64,000 bases of DNA. Source: Ustilaginoidea virens (taxonomy: Eukaryota; Ascomycota; Sordariomycetes; Hypocreales; Clavicipitaceae). The notes beneath the pieces are model-generated. The model was not told the DNA's origin, did no database searches, and worked only from the letters and a program-made list of their open reading frames with translations. A program made the translations under genes and the position numbers. Position 1 is the first letter of the stretch. The number at the start of each line of letters is the position of its first letter. The stretch covers positions 6,324,001 through 6,388,000 of the forward strand of contig NC_057316.1 of NCBI RefSeq assembly GCF_000687475.1, written 5' to 3'. Positions 1-12,120 of this stretch are shown here, piece by piece.

Positions 1-2297
1 AGATAACCTTTACGATAACGACAGTGAAAAATGGGATGTTGAGAGGCAAACGTTGGTGTCGGACCGAGAAAGGGCAGAGGAAAGGGCAGCTGGTCTTCAA
101 CGGACCATCGATCGTCTCCGCGAAGCCGAAGGGAGTTTATCAAGCAAGGAGGCGTCCTTGCAGAAGGCTATGGAAAGTGAGATGGAACGCCACAAGAGTG
201 AAGAGGCGGTCACGGCTCGGCAGATTGACGACCTCCAAGATGCTCTGGAAACCCGCGCGAGTCTGCTGACAAAACTGCGAAATGAGCTATCTACCGCTCG
301 AGACGAGCTCCGCCAGGTTCAGATTGACTATCAGGCACAAGTAAACAAGGTTGTCGCAATGGAGGATGAAATCGAGCTGCTACGATTAAAGACGTCCGCG
401 CAGGGGACTCCTGGTCGCATGTCTTCAGCTGTCAAAGAGTCACAGGCTTTGCAAGACCAAGTGAAGAAGCTCAAAGCAGATCTTGCATCTACCCAGAACT
501 CACTCGCGGAAGCCAGGGCAAAATGCGACGAACTTCAAGGGCGCCTGCGCCAACAAGGATGCCCGGAAAACGACGGCCTTCAAATGGATCAGGAGCGGCT
601 TGATTTGAGAGCTGCCAAGATGAAGCTCGACAACGAAGTCCGCCGCCTCACTGATGAGAAGAGGTCGCTAAAGGAAAGCCTGGCTGCTACGGAAAAGGCT
701 CTGGACGATGCGAGAGACAATGCTTGCGCGACGGAGCAGAGTTTGAGAAGAGAGATTGGTCAGCTTCAGAGCAAGGCACGCTCCGTCAGCCCGACAAAGT
801 CCAACAGCCAGGGTCCGCTGGCAGCCCACCACCAGCGCACAATACGGGAGCTAGAACAGGAGGTTGGGTTTTACCGGGACGAGCTCTCCAAATTACAGTC
901 GGCCGGCGCCGATGAAGACGACGCTGCCACCAATGTATCGAGTTTGCGGAGGGATCTGGCAACACTGAGGCAAAAGGAACTCGATTTTCTGCAAAGGGAG
1001 TCGAGCCAGCGCAGCCTGGTGAAACAGCTCGAGGCGCAGGTGGCAGATCTGGAGCGGCAGCTGCATGAGAGCAGAGTTTCGCGACTGGCAAGGTCGCCAG
1101 CCGGGTCAGCGGCCGCGCCCTCCAGTCGGCAGGTGGCGGCGTTGCAGCAGGAGCTCTCGGACGCGCAGCAGGCGCTGGACGGGTTGAAGACGCAGAGCAC
1201 CGAGGCAGAGCGGCGGGCGTCCAAGACGCTGGAGGAACTGCAGTGCCAGCTCAACGACCTGGAAGACCAGAAGCTCGTGCTGGAGGAGGTCCTGGAAGAA
1301 GCCAGGGAGCAGGCGGAAGAGCTGGCGGCGCACAACGACAAGGCGATGCGCCGCCTGAGGCACAAGCTGGACAGGGCGGAGCGAGAACGGGACGCCGCCG
1401 TGGCTTCGCAGAGCGGCGAGCAGGGCAGGCAACTCCGGCAGAGCCAGGCCGAGATGTCAAGCCTCGGGAGCAGCGTGCGGCAGCAGCAGGAGCTCATAGA
1501 CGGCCTCGCCGCCGCAGAGGCCGTGCTGAGGCGGAAGCTGGAAAAGGCGCGCAGCGAACGCGCAGCCTTCCGGATGAGCGCCGAGAAGCTGCGGCGCGAC
1601 ATGCAGCTGCTTCAGAAGTCGGGCAGTGCGGCGGAGTCGTCGGACAAGCACGCGCTCGAGACGCTGGTGCGCGCCGCCGAGAGCGCCCAAGGCCAGCACA
1701 AGAAGGAGGTCAAGGGGATGGTGATGCAGATGGAATGGATGCAAGCACGCTGGGAGCGCGAGGCTCTGCTTCGGTCAGATGCCGCCTTTGCCAAGGGCTT
1801 CGTACAGCTCCAGCTCGACGTTGCCAATGCATGGTTAGTTTTTCTCTCCCTCTGCCTCTCCCCCCCTATCCCCTCTCTCCCCTCTCTCCCCTCTTGGAAG
1901 CCCCTTTTTGCCCCCCTTTTTCATCCATCATGTTCTGGCGCCGCAACGTGCCAAAAATCGACTGACACATGTGAAAAATTCCCACAGCAACAAGGCGCAA
2001 CTCCGCGAGCTCGAACACATCCGCACCCACCTGCTGCAAAGCAAGAAGCCCCTCGCGGTATCCCTGCCCGCCAACAACAACAACAACAACAACAACAAGG
2101 CCGCTTCCGGCACGGCGGCGAAACCAAGCTCCATCCGGCCGTTCCTCGCCATGGCCCGCTTCATCGCTCGCATGCGCGTCTCGTCACGCCGATGGGCTGA
2201 GCAGGAGCACGTCCGCCTCAAGCTGGTGGCAGCCAGGGATGAGCAGCGGCGCGTCAAACGGTCGAAACAGTTCAAGATTGTCAGAATGGAGTCTTGA
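1..2297 (+). CDS. Spindle-pole/MTOC coiled-coil protein with PACT-like C-terminus (5' partial)
   Basis: The frame is open from base 2, so the N-terminus lies outside the window. Exon 2-1833 is followed by an intron 1834-1987 (GTTAGT donor, CACAG acceptor); the last exon is 1988-2297, joined through a split Cys codon. The protein is almost wholly heptad-rich coiled coil (Gln, Glu, Leu, Arg). The end has a RWEREAL motif, then a block reading RFIARMRVSSRRWAEQE and a basic tail. This matches the PACT-type targeting module of fungal Pcp1/Spc110 and Mto1/ApsB proteins, which anchor gamma-tubulin complexes at spindle pole bodies and other microtubule-organising centres. An AAC run encodes eight Asn between the two C-terminal motifs. 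Which of the two paralogues it is cannot be told without the N-terminal CM1 region. The family call is strong, the paralogue open. Confidence 0.85.
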
Positions 2298-3396
2298 CGC
2301 GGGGAGCGTGTATTACGGAGGGTGCCTTTTTTTTTTTTTTTTTGCCTTTTTTTTTTTTTGTCATTCTGTCTTTTGGTCGCTTTTCCGGTTGTTTTTTTTT
2401 TTTTTTTTGTTTTTCCTCTTTATTCCCACCCCGTCTTAGAACACATGTCCATCCATGTATTGTCTCCACCGGACGAGATTTTTCAATTTCTTCATGATGC
2501 CATCAAGACAGGCAGAGGAGCATTGTACGAAGCCCGCGTTCATTCCACGACGTGTCTTGCCGGCGCCGGTCGCTGGTATCCGCCCCGGTTATGCATATTT
2601 TCGCACAGTCAGCCATCTTTTCTTTATCCGTCTCGCCGTCTCCAATACAAATACATATGGACAAAAATGACTGGGGGTTTTTTCTTTCGCCCGTTGGGCC
2701 CATCCCGTCTCGTCTCGCTGCGGAGTCCCTCCGTTCCGTGCCAGGTATCCCCGTGCCAGGTATTCCCGTGCCACCCCTATCAAGTTGCAAGCGAGCCGTC
2801 AGTCGAATAGTCGCGTCTGACGGAGGGCCAAAAAAAAACCCCCAGCGTTGGGGACAAGTCATGACGGAGCAGAAGAGCGGCGCAGCTTACTGTGCCCAAA
2901 AGCCGTGTTTAATTTCGCGCTGCTGGATGCATCTCAAGAACCTTTGGTCCCTCGTGCAAATGCCAGGTGGTAGTGAGACTGAAGCTGGGGAAAGCGGAAA
3001 AAAGGAAAGAAAAGAAAAAAGAAAAAAAGGAATAGTCCACCAGGTAGTCCACCAGGGATTGAAAGTTATAGGACCTCCACCCACCCCCCCCCTCAAAGCA
3101 ACCAAGACCAGCATTTTTTTTTCTTTGCCATTGAATGGGAATCTCTGGGATATCAAAACAGGTATGCAAAATTGTACCCCCTACACCCATACATAATACC
3201 CTAAGCAGAGAAAAGAGAGAGAAAGAGAGAGCAGCAGCGAGCAAGGAGGAGAAAAGGCTCATGGGTAAGTTTGCTCAGGCATGCAACCATAACTACCAGC
3301 CCGGTCAACGAAGCTGTGCCCCCTCGGCGAGATTATTTACATGACAAAAAGCAGATTCGTATCTAAATCAGCGAGTTAGGTCAGGCTTTCTCGTCC
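2298..3396. other. Convergent intergenic region
   Basis: This lies between the 3' ends of the coiled-coil gene and the metacaspase gene. It holds three long poly-T tracts (about 2327-2408) just after the first stop codon, A-rich and purine-rich stretches near 2990-3030 and 3210-3250, and no convincing reading frame. Terminators and 3' UTRs of both genes are expected here. Confidence 0.6.
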
Positions 3397-5357
3397 TTAC
3401 GCCAGGTGGACTTGGGCTTGGTGAAATGTACTCAGCGGGTGGCTGCTCGAAAGCTGCGGCTTTTGCGTGTATTTAGTAGCTAGTTCGTCTCTGATGCTGT
3501 TCAACAGTTGCACGTAGCTCTGCTGGGGGTTTTTCTTGAGGGCCGTCATGAACGCCCATGACATGGCCCCCGTGGCTTGGGATGCAATGGTGGCATCGGC
3601 TCTGCGTACACTTTTTGTCAGCGTTGAAGCAGGGGACAAGCGAGGTCTGGTGCGTTTTCAGATGATAAAAACCAACAAAATATGGAACAAAATGAAATAG
3701 AATAAAAAGGGAGGGGGACTCACGAGGTTTGGTCGTCTTTGCTACCAGACAGCATGATGACATCGGCTGGAGACGTTTTGGTGGCAAGAGTGCGCGCATA
3801 GGCATCTTCACCGCTGGTGGCCTTCTTGAAAAAGCTCATGATGTTGCTGGCAACACCACCGAGATCGCCCTGGCTGTATGAGGAAATGACGCTGAGGAGG
3901 CCTTGACCAGCCTCTTTGGCGAGGTTTGGCTCCTTCAGGATGCCTTGAGTGGAGTAGATGTAAGGCAGGTCGAGGGCGGTTCCGGAATGACACGAGTCGA
4001 AAATCGCCGTCAACCTGACGCCAGCCTGCAGGGGCCTGACCATGATCCGGTGCATCTCGTCGTCGGTGATGTGGCCTGTTTGTCGGAAGTCGACGGGGTA
4101 AATGACTTCGTCATATCCATCTGCCTCGTCGCCATCTAGGTCTTTGGTTTGGCCTCCATGTCCTAGAGGAAAGGGGGGAGAGCAAGTCAGCTACCTAGTT
4201 TGGAGAGTAGGGTTCTTTTCTTTTCTTTTCCTTTCCTTCAGTGGAGCAGTGCAAAGGACGGCAAAAGTGATAGCAGGGTCCATGCAGGGTGATGTGATGC
4301 AGGGTGATGCAGGGTGATGCAGGGTGTATTGGAAAACCCCGTGAAACCGCCTTACCGGAATAGTGGAAGAATAGAGAGTCGTTTGGGCGGGCATCCTTGA
4401 CCAGCCAGTGCATGGCGCGCAGGATGTTTTGCTTTGTCGGCTGGCTCATGGGATTTTGCTGGTCGTCTGTCAAGATGACCATGTCTTCTCGTCTGTATCC
4501 GAAATGTTCCGCCAGGTATGCAGTCATGTTTCGGACGTCGTTGATGCACCCGCGCAGTTGACCGCGCTGACCAAAATAGTTGATGCCGATAAGCAGAGCC
4601 TTTCTGCGGCCGGTGCAGTTTGAGTACTGAAACGCATATCCCTGGGGAGCGCCGCCTCCGAAATGCTGCAAACCAGAAGGCGGCGGAGGAGGTAGCCCGG
4701 TAGCTGGCCGAGGGCAGTATCCGGCGTGTTGTTGGGGGTGCCCTGCTTTTTTTTTTTTTTTGTCCCCTTGTCAGCACTCTAGTACTCTGCTTTCACAAGA
4801 GGGAGTGTTGGATAAAGCCGGGCTAGGTTTCCAACGTACCAGGGCTCTGCGAAGGTCTTGCTGTGTAGCCCAGCTGCGGAGACGCTTGACTGTACTGGCC
4901 GATATATTGCTGGGGCTGCGGTGGGCCGTAATGCTGCACGGGTTTCATCCGTAAGCAAGTGAACCGGTGCCTGCAATGGCTCCAACCCCCGACATGCTTG
5001 TTCAAGGAATCCTCGCGCCTGGTGCTTGTGGTTCCATACCTGATATGCGAACTGTTGGGGTGGAGGTTGCTGGTAGTCGTGACTCGATTGCGGGGAAGGT
5101 TGGCCTTGGGGCGGATAGCCGCCATAAGCCTGCGCCTGATGCTGTTGAGGTGACGGTCTAGAGGCGAATGCATGCGAAGTTAGTGACGGGATATACCAGG
5201 AGAGCAAGATTGAGCCGCTGTTGGTGTCAGAGCTTGCCGGGAGACGAGGGGGTTTGTTTTTTTCTTGCTGTTCATATCACCTGTAATAGTTGGTCTGGTA
5301 ATGAGGTTGCTGAGTGCCGCCGTAGCCTCCACCTCCGTAACCCGGATATGCGGCCAT
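3397..5357 (-). CDS. MCA1: Metacaspase (type I, P/Q/Y-rich prodomain)
   Basis: Six exons read 5357-5281, 5157-5040, 4933-4840, 4742-4356, 4162-3724 and 3601-3397; all phases close, giving 439 residues. The start is the first ATG before [14 protein letters not shown]. Residues 1-130 form a Pro/Gln/Tyr/Gly-rich prodomain. The C14 peptidase domain follows with [11 protein letters not shown], the His motif HYSGHGG (catalytic His near 227) and the Cys motif DSCHSG (catalytic Cys near 283). Known role of the family: Arg/Lys-specific, calcium-dependent cysteine protease in stress response, protein-aggregate clearance and ageing or cell death. The p10-like part with [12 protein letters not shown] and a C-terminal [14 protein letters not shown] helix is present, so the enzyme looks intact. 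The intron between exons 4 and 5 splits the Gly codon directly before the catalytic His and holds a tandem repeat. Confidence 0.95.
4282..4325. repeat. Decamer array in metacaspase intron
   Basis: Three perfect copies of GATGCAGGGT (4296-4325) follow a diverged copy. They lie within the intron 4163-4355 of the metacaspase gene, which is one of its longer introns. Confidence 0.85.
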
Positions 5358-5441
5358 TTCTCGTTGAGGATGAAGGACCAGCTACCGTCGACGACCCCGA
5401 CAGCTCGGCGGCTCGACGGCTCGACGGCTCGACAGCCCGAT

Positions 5442-5481
5442 GACTCGACGACTCGACGACTCGACGACTCGACGACTCGAC
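5442..5481. repeat. 8-bp tandem array upstream of metacaspase
   Basis: Five copies of GACTCGAC begin 85 nt upstream of the metacaspase start codon. Related CTCGACGG units extend toward the gene (about 5402-5440). It probably lies in the 5' leader or core promoter. Confidence 0.85.
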
Positions 5482-6416
5482 AGCGACGGCGTGGGGGTGG
5501 GGGTGGAGCGATGTGTCGGCCCGCACTCTGGACAATTGTGGTTGGGTCAAGAGGTCGGTGATGTGCTGCTGAGCAGTTGGCTGCCAAAGGGATGAGGATG
5601 TTGATTGTATGTCGCTAGGCAAGCTCGTGGAAGCCAAGCCAATGCAGAGGTGGGTGGGCTGGGCTGGGCTGGGCTGGTCTGGTCTGGGCTTGGGCTGGGC
5701 GCTTAGCTCTCCTGTTCCCGGTAGATCAAGGTCGAAAGCGAGGAGAGAGTTTTGCGACACAAAAACGGTTGTTATAAAGAGGAGGGAGGAGCCAGAGCGA
5801 AAAGAACGAGCTCGGTGGTGGTACGGGACGGGTGCACGGGAGATGCTGACGCTGCCACGTCCAAAGTCAAGGATGCCAAATGCACATGAATTGACACGTT
5901 GAGAATCTCGGGGTTGACGACGAGAGATGGCACCAGACAGGACCAGACTGGCTGGACGCAACTTGGGGGGGTTGATGACGACCCGCCAACTGCTGAGCAC
6001 AGCGGCACCTAGGGTGTAACTCGAATGGCTCTCGGCGCTAACCGCAGCGATGCGATTGCGGCCTGGGGTGCCACGGTGGGTGGGTGGATGTATGTAGGTA
6101 CAGTGCCTTATGTACCTATGTATGTACATGCCTGGAACCAGCCGGGCTGTTACATATCAAAAATTCTGGTGGGCTTTCTGGGACGGCCGGCGGTCTGCGG
6201 GTGGGAGCTACATCTGGCAAGTACCTTAGGTACCTACCTGGTAGCAGGTAATGCTGGAACATGCCAGCCTTCAAAGTGCCGTGAAAATGTCAGTCAAAAC
6301 TGGCGGGCGGCACAGACGTCAAGTGGACCCACTCACCTGGCACTGGCACTGGCACTGGCACTGACGCGACCGCCGGATGGCAAAGGGGGGCTTTGTTTGT
6401 GTGGCTGGGGCGGCGG

Positions 6417-6468
6417 CCCTTTGGTGCTGCCCTTTGGTGCTGCCCTTTGGTGCTGCCCTTTGGTGCTG
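6417..6468. repeat. 13-bp tandem array
   Basis: Four perfect copies of CCCTTTGGTGCTG lie in tandem in non-coding DNA. Short ACTGGC copies stand just upstream (about 6339-6362). Confidence 0.85.
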
Positions 6469-7976
6469 CCCAATCCAGGACGGGCAAGCGGTGACGGCTG
6501 TGTTGCCTGCTCTCTTGTCTGTCTGTTCCTGAGCCGACCAAACTCTAATTTGCTCTAAACGCCGTGGGGGAGGGGGGGTTGGTCAGCCTTCAACGCTCCA
6601 GACAGCCGCTACATGTTAGTGACAGTAAAGTGGCTGGCAAATATGTGTGGTCTGGTCTGGTACATTCATACACGTTCACTTGGTGCAAATGGTGCACAGC
6701 TTGGCTTGGCGCTGCTTGGGCTGTTGGAGCCAGCCCACCCGGCCCGCAACATGGCTAGTAGCTACCGTCGCCCATCTGGCAGCACGTGCCAGGCATGACC
6801 TGTTCAGGTCGGCAGGGGGCGGCCACTCCGAACTGGTGGGAATGGACGCTTGTGGCGGCGCGTGCTATGAGGCGTCTCTCGATGCAGTCGGGTCTGGTCT
6901 GGTAGCATCTTGGGTTCTGGCGCGCCCAGTGCTGGCGTTGCAACTTGGCGCCTGCCAGTCCACAGCTAGCCCGTTCCGGCCTCCGTACGGAGGATTTGGT
7001 CAGGCTCAGGGGCTTTCTCAGGGCTTTCTGAGGGCTTTCTCAGGGGTAATGGATACCCTGAAGAATCCGACAGCCCGTTGACCAGATTTAGCAGAAACGT
7101 CGTCACTGCCACCAAAGCCCCCTATTTTTTATTATTGGATTTTTTTTTGTTTTTTCCTTTCTCTCTTTCTCTCTCTCTCTCGCTCAATTCTTTTATTTCA
7201 TCTTGTATCTCTTTTTTTTTTCTTCTTTTTTTCCCTTGGTACGTAGTGTCAGAAGTAACATCGTCATCCGGCTTTTTTTCTTACGTTGGCGCACCTCATC
7301 GTATTTGCACAGCCCACCATGTGTGTATGCATCATGCGGGAAAGTGCAGACAGGCAAAAATAAAAAAAATAAGAAAGGGCGGGAAACTAAAGCCGACGAA
7401 TTATTCCCTTTGGTAAAACGCAAACCTCAGGCTGGGGTTTGCGTTTGTACTCGGCATGCACTGGGCCTACGGCAATGCGTTGCTTAGGAAACCGGAGTAG
7501 CCGCCATGAGGGGAACCTGGGTGGAGTGGGGCATCTCGGGTCAGGCAGGCAGGCAGAATGTTTAGCCCTCTGCCTCCCCTGGCGGCATAGCCGAAACGGA
7601 TGGCGGGGCGGCGGAAAGTTTTCAGTGTCAGTGTCAATTGCTGACGTCAGATTCTGTATTGTTACTGAGAGCTGAATATACCACAAAGCTTGAGGTCGAG
7701 GTTTTCTGCCATGAACACCTGACCGCTTTACCAACTTGGAAACGCAGTGCTACAAACCTAAGATAGGTAGGTAGGTAGAGGTAGGTAGATAGTAGAGACC
7801 AGCACCGATGATATGCTAGTAATTAGGCATGCATGCATTAAATATTAGGCTATGTAAAGAAAATCTAGAAAAAAAAACATGAAATAGTGCATACGAGGCA
7901 CAATGCTCAAGTGTTGGCCATCTCCTATTTGCAGGCTCACCAGGCTCACCACTACCGCAATGTATTCCCTTGTGCG

Positions 7977-8589
7977 TTACTTGCAGAGCTGGGCAGTCAG
8001 GTTGACCGGCCGGGGGCAACCATAAACCTTCTTGTGCGCAGGCGTGCTGTAGCATTGACCATCGTTGGCCTGGCAATCAAACGCCTCGCAGCCACTGCCA
8101 GGAGACAAGACATTACGGTTTCCGGCAAACGGATTCCCCCATTCCGTGCTGAACTCGTCTACGAGGGAGCGTTAGTGCATCTCTGGACTAGCACACACAT
8201 TTGGATGTTGGGATAAACTCACAGTAGGCGTAGTCCGGGTTTGAACTGAACGAGTATCCAAAGAACAACGGCCTGTTCAGGGTCTTGGTCTTGGCAATCT
8301 TAATGGTCTTTGCGTATAGTTATAGTTAGTGTTTGTTCTGCAGAAGCTGCCCCCTTACGTTCAGGGCAGCTGGCTTGGGAGTCTGGCATCTCGTACGTAC
8401 CGAGCCAGAGGGTCTGAATTGCTCGGAAAAGGACTGTCCAGGCTGGAGGGTGGTAAGAGGGCCGGGGGCACCTCCGTTGTACGGGAAAGACTGCACGTAG
8501 ACTGTTTCAGAGCAGCTGTTGATGACGACGGCGTTCTGGGCAGAGGCGAGACCCAGGAGGGCAGCGAGAGCGACAACAGAGGTCTTCAT
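7977..8589 (-). CDS. Bys1-family small secreted protein
   Basis: Three exons read 8589-8401, 8307-8223 and 8158-7977, giving 151 residues with all phases closed. The N-terminus MKTSVVALAALLGLASA is a clear signal peptide cleaved before QNAVV. The mature part has NSCSETVYVQSFP, a GQSFSEQFRPSGS segment, LFFGYSFSSNPDYAYYEFSTEWGNPF and a C-terminus with paired cysteines (GCEAFDCQ, CYST, YGCPRP, LCK). This is the pattern of the Bys1 family, named after a yeast-phase-specific protein of Blastomyces. These are small cysteine-containing extracellular beta-fold proteins resembling thaumatin-like folds, with unknown biochemical activity. It is probably secreted or wall-associated. A GTGCTGATG array lies about 93 nt upstream of the start. 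The family call rests on recalled pattern similarity. Confidence 0.88.
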
Positions 8590-9961
8590 CTTGAGAGAGT
8601 AGGTTGCTTTGGGAGATTTTGCGTTCGATTTAGCGTGGGAAGGATTGTTGCGCAAGATTTGCGTTCAAGAGAGCTTGTATTGTGCTGATGGTGCTGATGG
8701 TGCTGATGGTGCTGATGCTGATGATTGATTGATTGATGCGGATGATGAGCAGAAACTTGGGACGAGCAGGACCGAGCTGCCTTAAATATTTGCATCTTGA
8801 TATAGGCTCGCGGCCACTCGACGCAAATACGACATTGATAGAACACGACGAAGCCGCTGACTTCATCCGAAGCTCTCCATCTCGTATTCTGGAATAGAAC
8901 GTCGTGAGGAAGCCGGCGTTGATGACCTCATCCCGTCTGCGCCCAGCCCGGCTGCGCCCAGCCCGGCTAGGCCCTCTTTTTTAATCCCTGCGAACTTTCG
9001 AAGTCGGGGACTTGGGAAATGCGGAGTATACGACTCACGGCGGTGAAGCGCACTGCCGATCAATGTGTCGCGCCCCATGACAAGTTAGTTGTCTTGCCAA
9101 GACCTGGCTGGACCAGGCAAACGGGTCTGTTAGCCCAAGAGCGTCAACGTATTATGTAGCTTGGTCAACAAGCGGCCCTCGACATCTCTCGCGAGTCAGC
9201 AGCTCCAATGGCAGAAACAAAGGTTCTTGCCGAAGGTTGGTCGGACTCGCCCGATCTGTCGACGAATAGCTCGAGGCAGGGCTCTTTTTGACACAGTATC
9301 AAGATGGAGTCCTGCAACATGTCATTAGTATGCTCCTCTTGAAGCCTTGCAGACATAGCAGCCTGACCCGATGGGCCTGTTGTTGCTTTCCGAGCTTTGC
9401 CTCAAAATAATATCGCGGCTACAGAGAGTGGAACAATGAGTTGATTTGTGGGGAAACTTCATGTTCCCGAGTCAGCTTGCCATTGGCCCTGGGTACCTTA
9501 CCTGGGGGTACGGTACATACCTAAGCCCCCGGGGGCCTGTAGCTGACGAGTCTGGCTTCCCTGATTCATTCGAATCATGTACTGTGCTCCTCGGGCTCAC
9601 GGCTTCATTTCGCTCACACGAAAAGACGGCTTTTTTTTTTTTGTTTACTTTCCCGCTTGTACTGTGGGCGACGGAAGGGGGCTGCTTGTCGCCGTGCTTA
9701 CATGGCTGGTAGTTGAGGGATGGATGCCTGATGTTCCCCACTGGACGCCGGTTGGTGCCTCGTCCAGTTGACGTAACGTTGCGGCCTGTGGCTGAGCCGC
9801 TGCACCTGTTCGCAGCTGCGAGAAACCTCAACCCGACCACGGAGCGAGTCGTTTGATCGCCGACGGCTCTCGCCCTCTGCCTCCCTCCATTGACTACCGT
9901 GGAATACGAGTACAGACTTGCAGACTGCAGACTGCAGACTGCAGGCCCAGACTACGGAAAA
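8590..9961. promoter_or_regulatory. Divergent promoter region, Bys1-like gene and exonuclease
   Basis: This 1.37 kb lies between the divergent starts of the Bys1-like gene (-) and the exonuclease (+). A TTAAATAT stretch near 8782 could be a TATA-like element for the minus-strand gene, about 190 nt from its ATG. No coding frame is convincing. An ACTGCAG-type triplicate (GCAGACT) lies near 9920-9945 just before the exonuclease start. Confidence 0.5.
8682..8717. repeat. 9-bp tandem array in Bys1-like leader
   Basis: Four copies of GTGCTGATG are followed by CTGATG and by GATT repeats, starting 93 nt upstream of the Bys1-like start codon. Confidence 0.85.
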
Positions 9962-11343
9962 ATGGAACGGCAAAGCCCAAGTGAGCAAATACCACCCACG
10001 CCAGAGTATCTACTCCAACTTCAAGGATTGGTCCACTCGTCATACGATTTGAAAAAATCAGGGTACGTGCTGTACCAGCTCTCTTCTGCAGAGCTCGAGA
10101 GAAAGATGCGGTGCGAGCGGTGCTCCAAAGGTGAGAGACCGAAACCGTTTGGTTCTATCAAACGGTCGCCCACAAGTGCCTCTCTCCACCTCGCCTGTCC
10201 TCGGCCTTTCCCACTGACGCAGGAAGCAGTCCTCAAAAGGGATCGACGAAACCGACCCTTGAAACCCAAGCTTCCGCTTACCCAAACCGCTGGACGTGCC
10301 ACGTCCTCGCAAGACGACGACCCGGTGCTTTCTGGATCCGGCCTCCGCAAGCTAAACATCCACGGCCACTCGTGCGAGGCGGCTTCTGAGCCAGGCGATT
10401 CCGAGCCTCGCCAGCCGGCGGGGAAGCTAGCCTGTCGATTTCACCCAGGCAGAGTGGCGAACAAGGTACCGAGTCCGTCAAAGCCAGCCTTTGCTGCCCA
10501 CATCGTTGGCTCCCGAGAAAAAAAAAAGGAAAAAAAAAGAAAAAGACTGCTGACGGAGCGACGCGCGTGTAGACGTGGACATGCTGCAGGAGACCGCCCT
10601 TGTCGAAGCCTTGCTCCGGGAATACCCAGCACACTCCTCGCCAGTATCCTAACGGCCATCTCGAGAGAAACTGGCGCTTCTACGAGACTCCGTCCGAGAG
10701 GCATGCATCCCATGTCGCCGCCGTTGCGCTCGACTGCGAGATGGGAGTCGCCAGCTCGGGCGACAGCGAGCTGATTCGCGTATCCGTCCTGGACTTTTTC
10801 ACCGGCGCGGTGCTTCTGGACAAGCTCGTGTACCCGAGCGTGCGAATGGCGCACTACAACACCAGGTTTTCCGGCGTAACCTGGCAGGCAATGGAAGAAG
10901 CCTGCCGCCGCCGCAACTGCCTGTTTGGAAGGGATGCCGCAAGACAAGCGGTATGCGAGCTCGTCGGGCCCGACACCGTGGTGGTCTGCCACGCAGGGCA
11001 CGGAGACCTCGTTTCGCTGCGGTGGATCCATCGCCGAACCGTCGACACCCTCGTGATCGAGACCAGGCGCCGAGAAATAGAGCTTGCGTGCTCCAAGGTG
11101 AGGCAAGACTCGGAGCCCGCAGCCTCGCTCCCCCACGAGGTAGGACAGGGGGCTGTCAAGGCCCCAGATGCGGCAGAACGCGAGCCTGCAGCACGACAAG
11201 ACGGCTTGTCTCTCAAAGCCCTCGCCCTCCAGAGGCTCAAGAGAGCTATCCAGGTCAGCGGCCGCGGGCATGATAGCGTGCAAGACGCCCTGGCAACCCG
11301 CGATCTAGTGCAGTGGTACATTGCCAACCCCGCCAGCTCGTGA
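9962..11343 (+). CDS. REX3/REXO1-like DEDDh RNA exonuclease
   Basis: Proposed exons are 9962-10130, 10230-10465 and 10573-11343 (391 residues). The start is the ATG of MERQSPSEQ. A zinc-binding pattern is spread over three exons: RCERC near residue 50, CRFHPG, then WTCC straight after the last splice, as in fungal REX3-type proteins. The nuclease domain carries all DEDDh signatures: VALDCEMG (Asp, Glu), VVCHAGHGDLVSL (Asp), then LSLKALA and GHDSVQDALATRDLV (His, Asp). The family trims 3' ends of small RNAs such as 5S, 5.8S or RNase MRP RNA; this specificity is inferred from family only. The first intron (GTGAGA donor, 99 nt) is uncertain because the unspliced frame is also open. A run of poly-Lys codons in the second intron is non-coding. 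The protein is shorter than many homologues but keeps every catalytic residue. Confidence 0.85.
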
Positions 11344-12120
11344 AGGCCCGAACGGGGCCCTCGAATCCGCGGCCTGCTCGGATACAAAGTGAAGGCCATC
11401 TCGTGATTCTGCATCCTAGCCAAGTCCTTCTGCCTTTTGCCCAGGCATCAGAGAGAATCGACTGGAACGGACGCGGGGGAGGCTAACGTGACGGCCATGA
11501 TTGCTGTGCCCGCACGACTCACCCCCTGATGCTCGTTTCACCACCCCGGCCACCTTATTGTCCTTGCATCCGTATGCTTATAGAAGACCGCGCAAAAATC
11601 GTTTCATGCATCACGTTGGATGGTATAGCTTTGATCTTTTTTTGATCTTCTTTTTTTTTTCTTTTTTTCCCTCGGCTGGTAGCCTGGATTTAATGATGCC
11701 TAGACGAGCTTCTTGCTCTGAGCTCAAGCCTGAGTTCAAGGCCGAATGTACAGTACAGCACGGGTTTGCCTTTTGCGATGCTTCTTTTTTTTTTACGAAA
11801 GCTCCTACTGGATTGCGAGGGGCTGGATCCTGGAAATGATTTACACGACTACTAGGTATGAAAATGAAAGTTTTGACAGTAGCTTTAATCATGTGAGTAT
11901 GGCGTGAATACTTGAAACGCGTGTTTAAAAAAAATTAGTAAAAAATGAAAGATGAAAAATGAAAGCGAAAAGCATGGCAAATTGACGACGGAAATGGTAT
12001 TTTAGCTTTTGATACTAAATGGATATTCTCAACGCCAGGTTAATCTTTCAAGTTGGTTGATAAGGAACTCTGTTTTGCACATCAGTTATTGCAAATGATT
12101 GTTGAAACCTAGACGCCCTC
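11344..12120. other. Convergent intergenic region
   Basis: Between the 3' ends of the exonuclease and the predicted membrane-protein gene. It holds T-rich tracts (about 11637-11670, 11783-11793) and an AT-rich part near 11920-12010. No convincing coding frame is seen. Confidence 0.55.

Larger units (their letters stand above)
5358..7976. other. Intergenic region upstream of metacaspase
   Basis: The 2.6 kb between the metacaspase start and the 3' end of the Bys1-like gene hold no convincing coding frame. They carry the metacaspase promoter and leader, tandem arrays at 5442-5481 and 6417-6468, GGGCT-type pentamers near 5658, CAGGGCTTTCT-like repeats near 7013-7045, CT-rich tracts near 7140-7240 and TAGG-rich repeats near 7766-7795. 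Confidence 0.55.

Noticed and set aside
871..1602. 243-codon minus-strand frame opposite the coiled-coil gene.
   Set aside because: Its Ser/Arg/Cys-rich composition is the antisense shadow of Gln/Glu/Arg-rich coding DNA.
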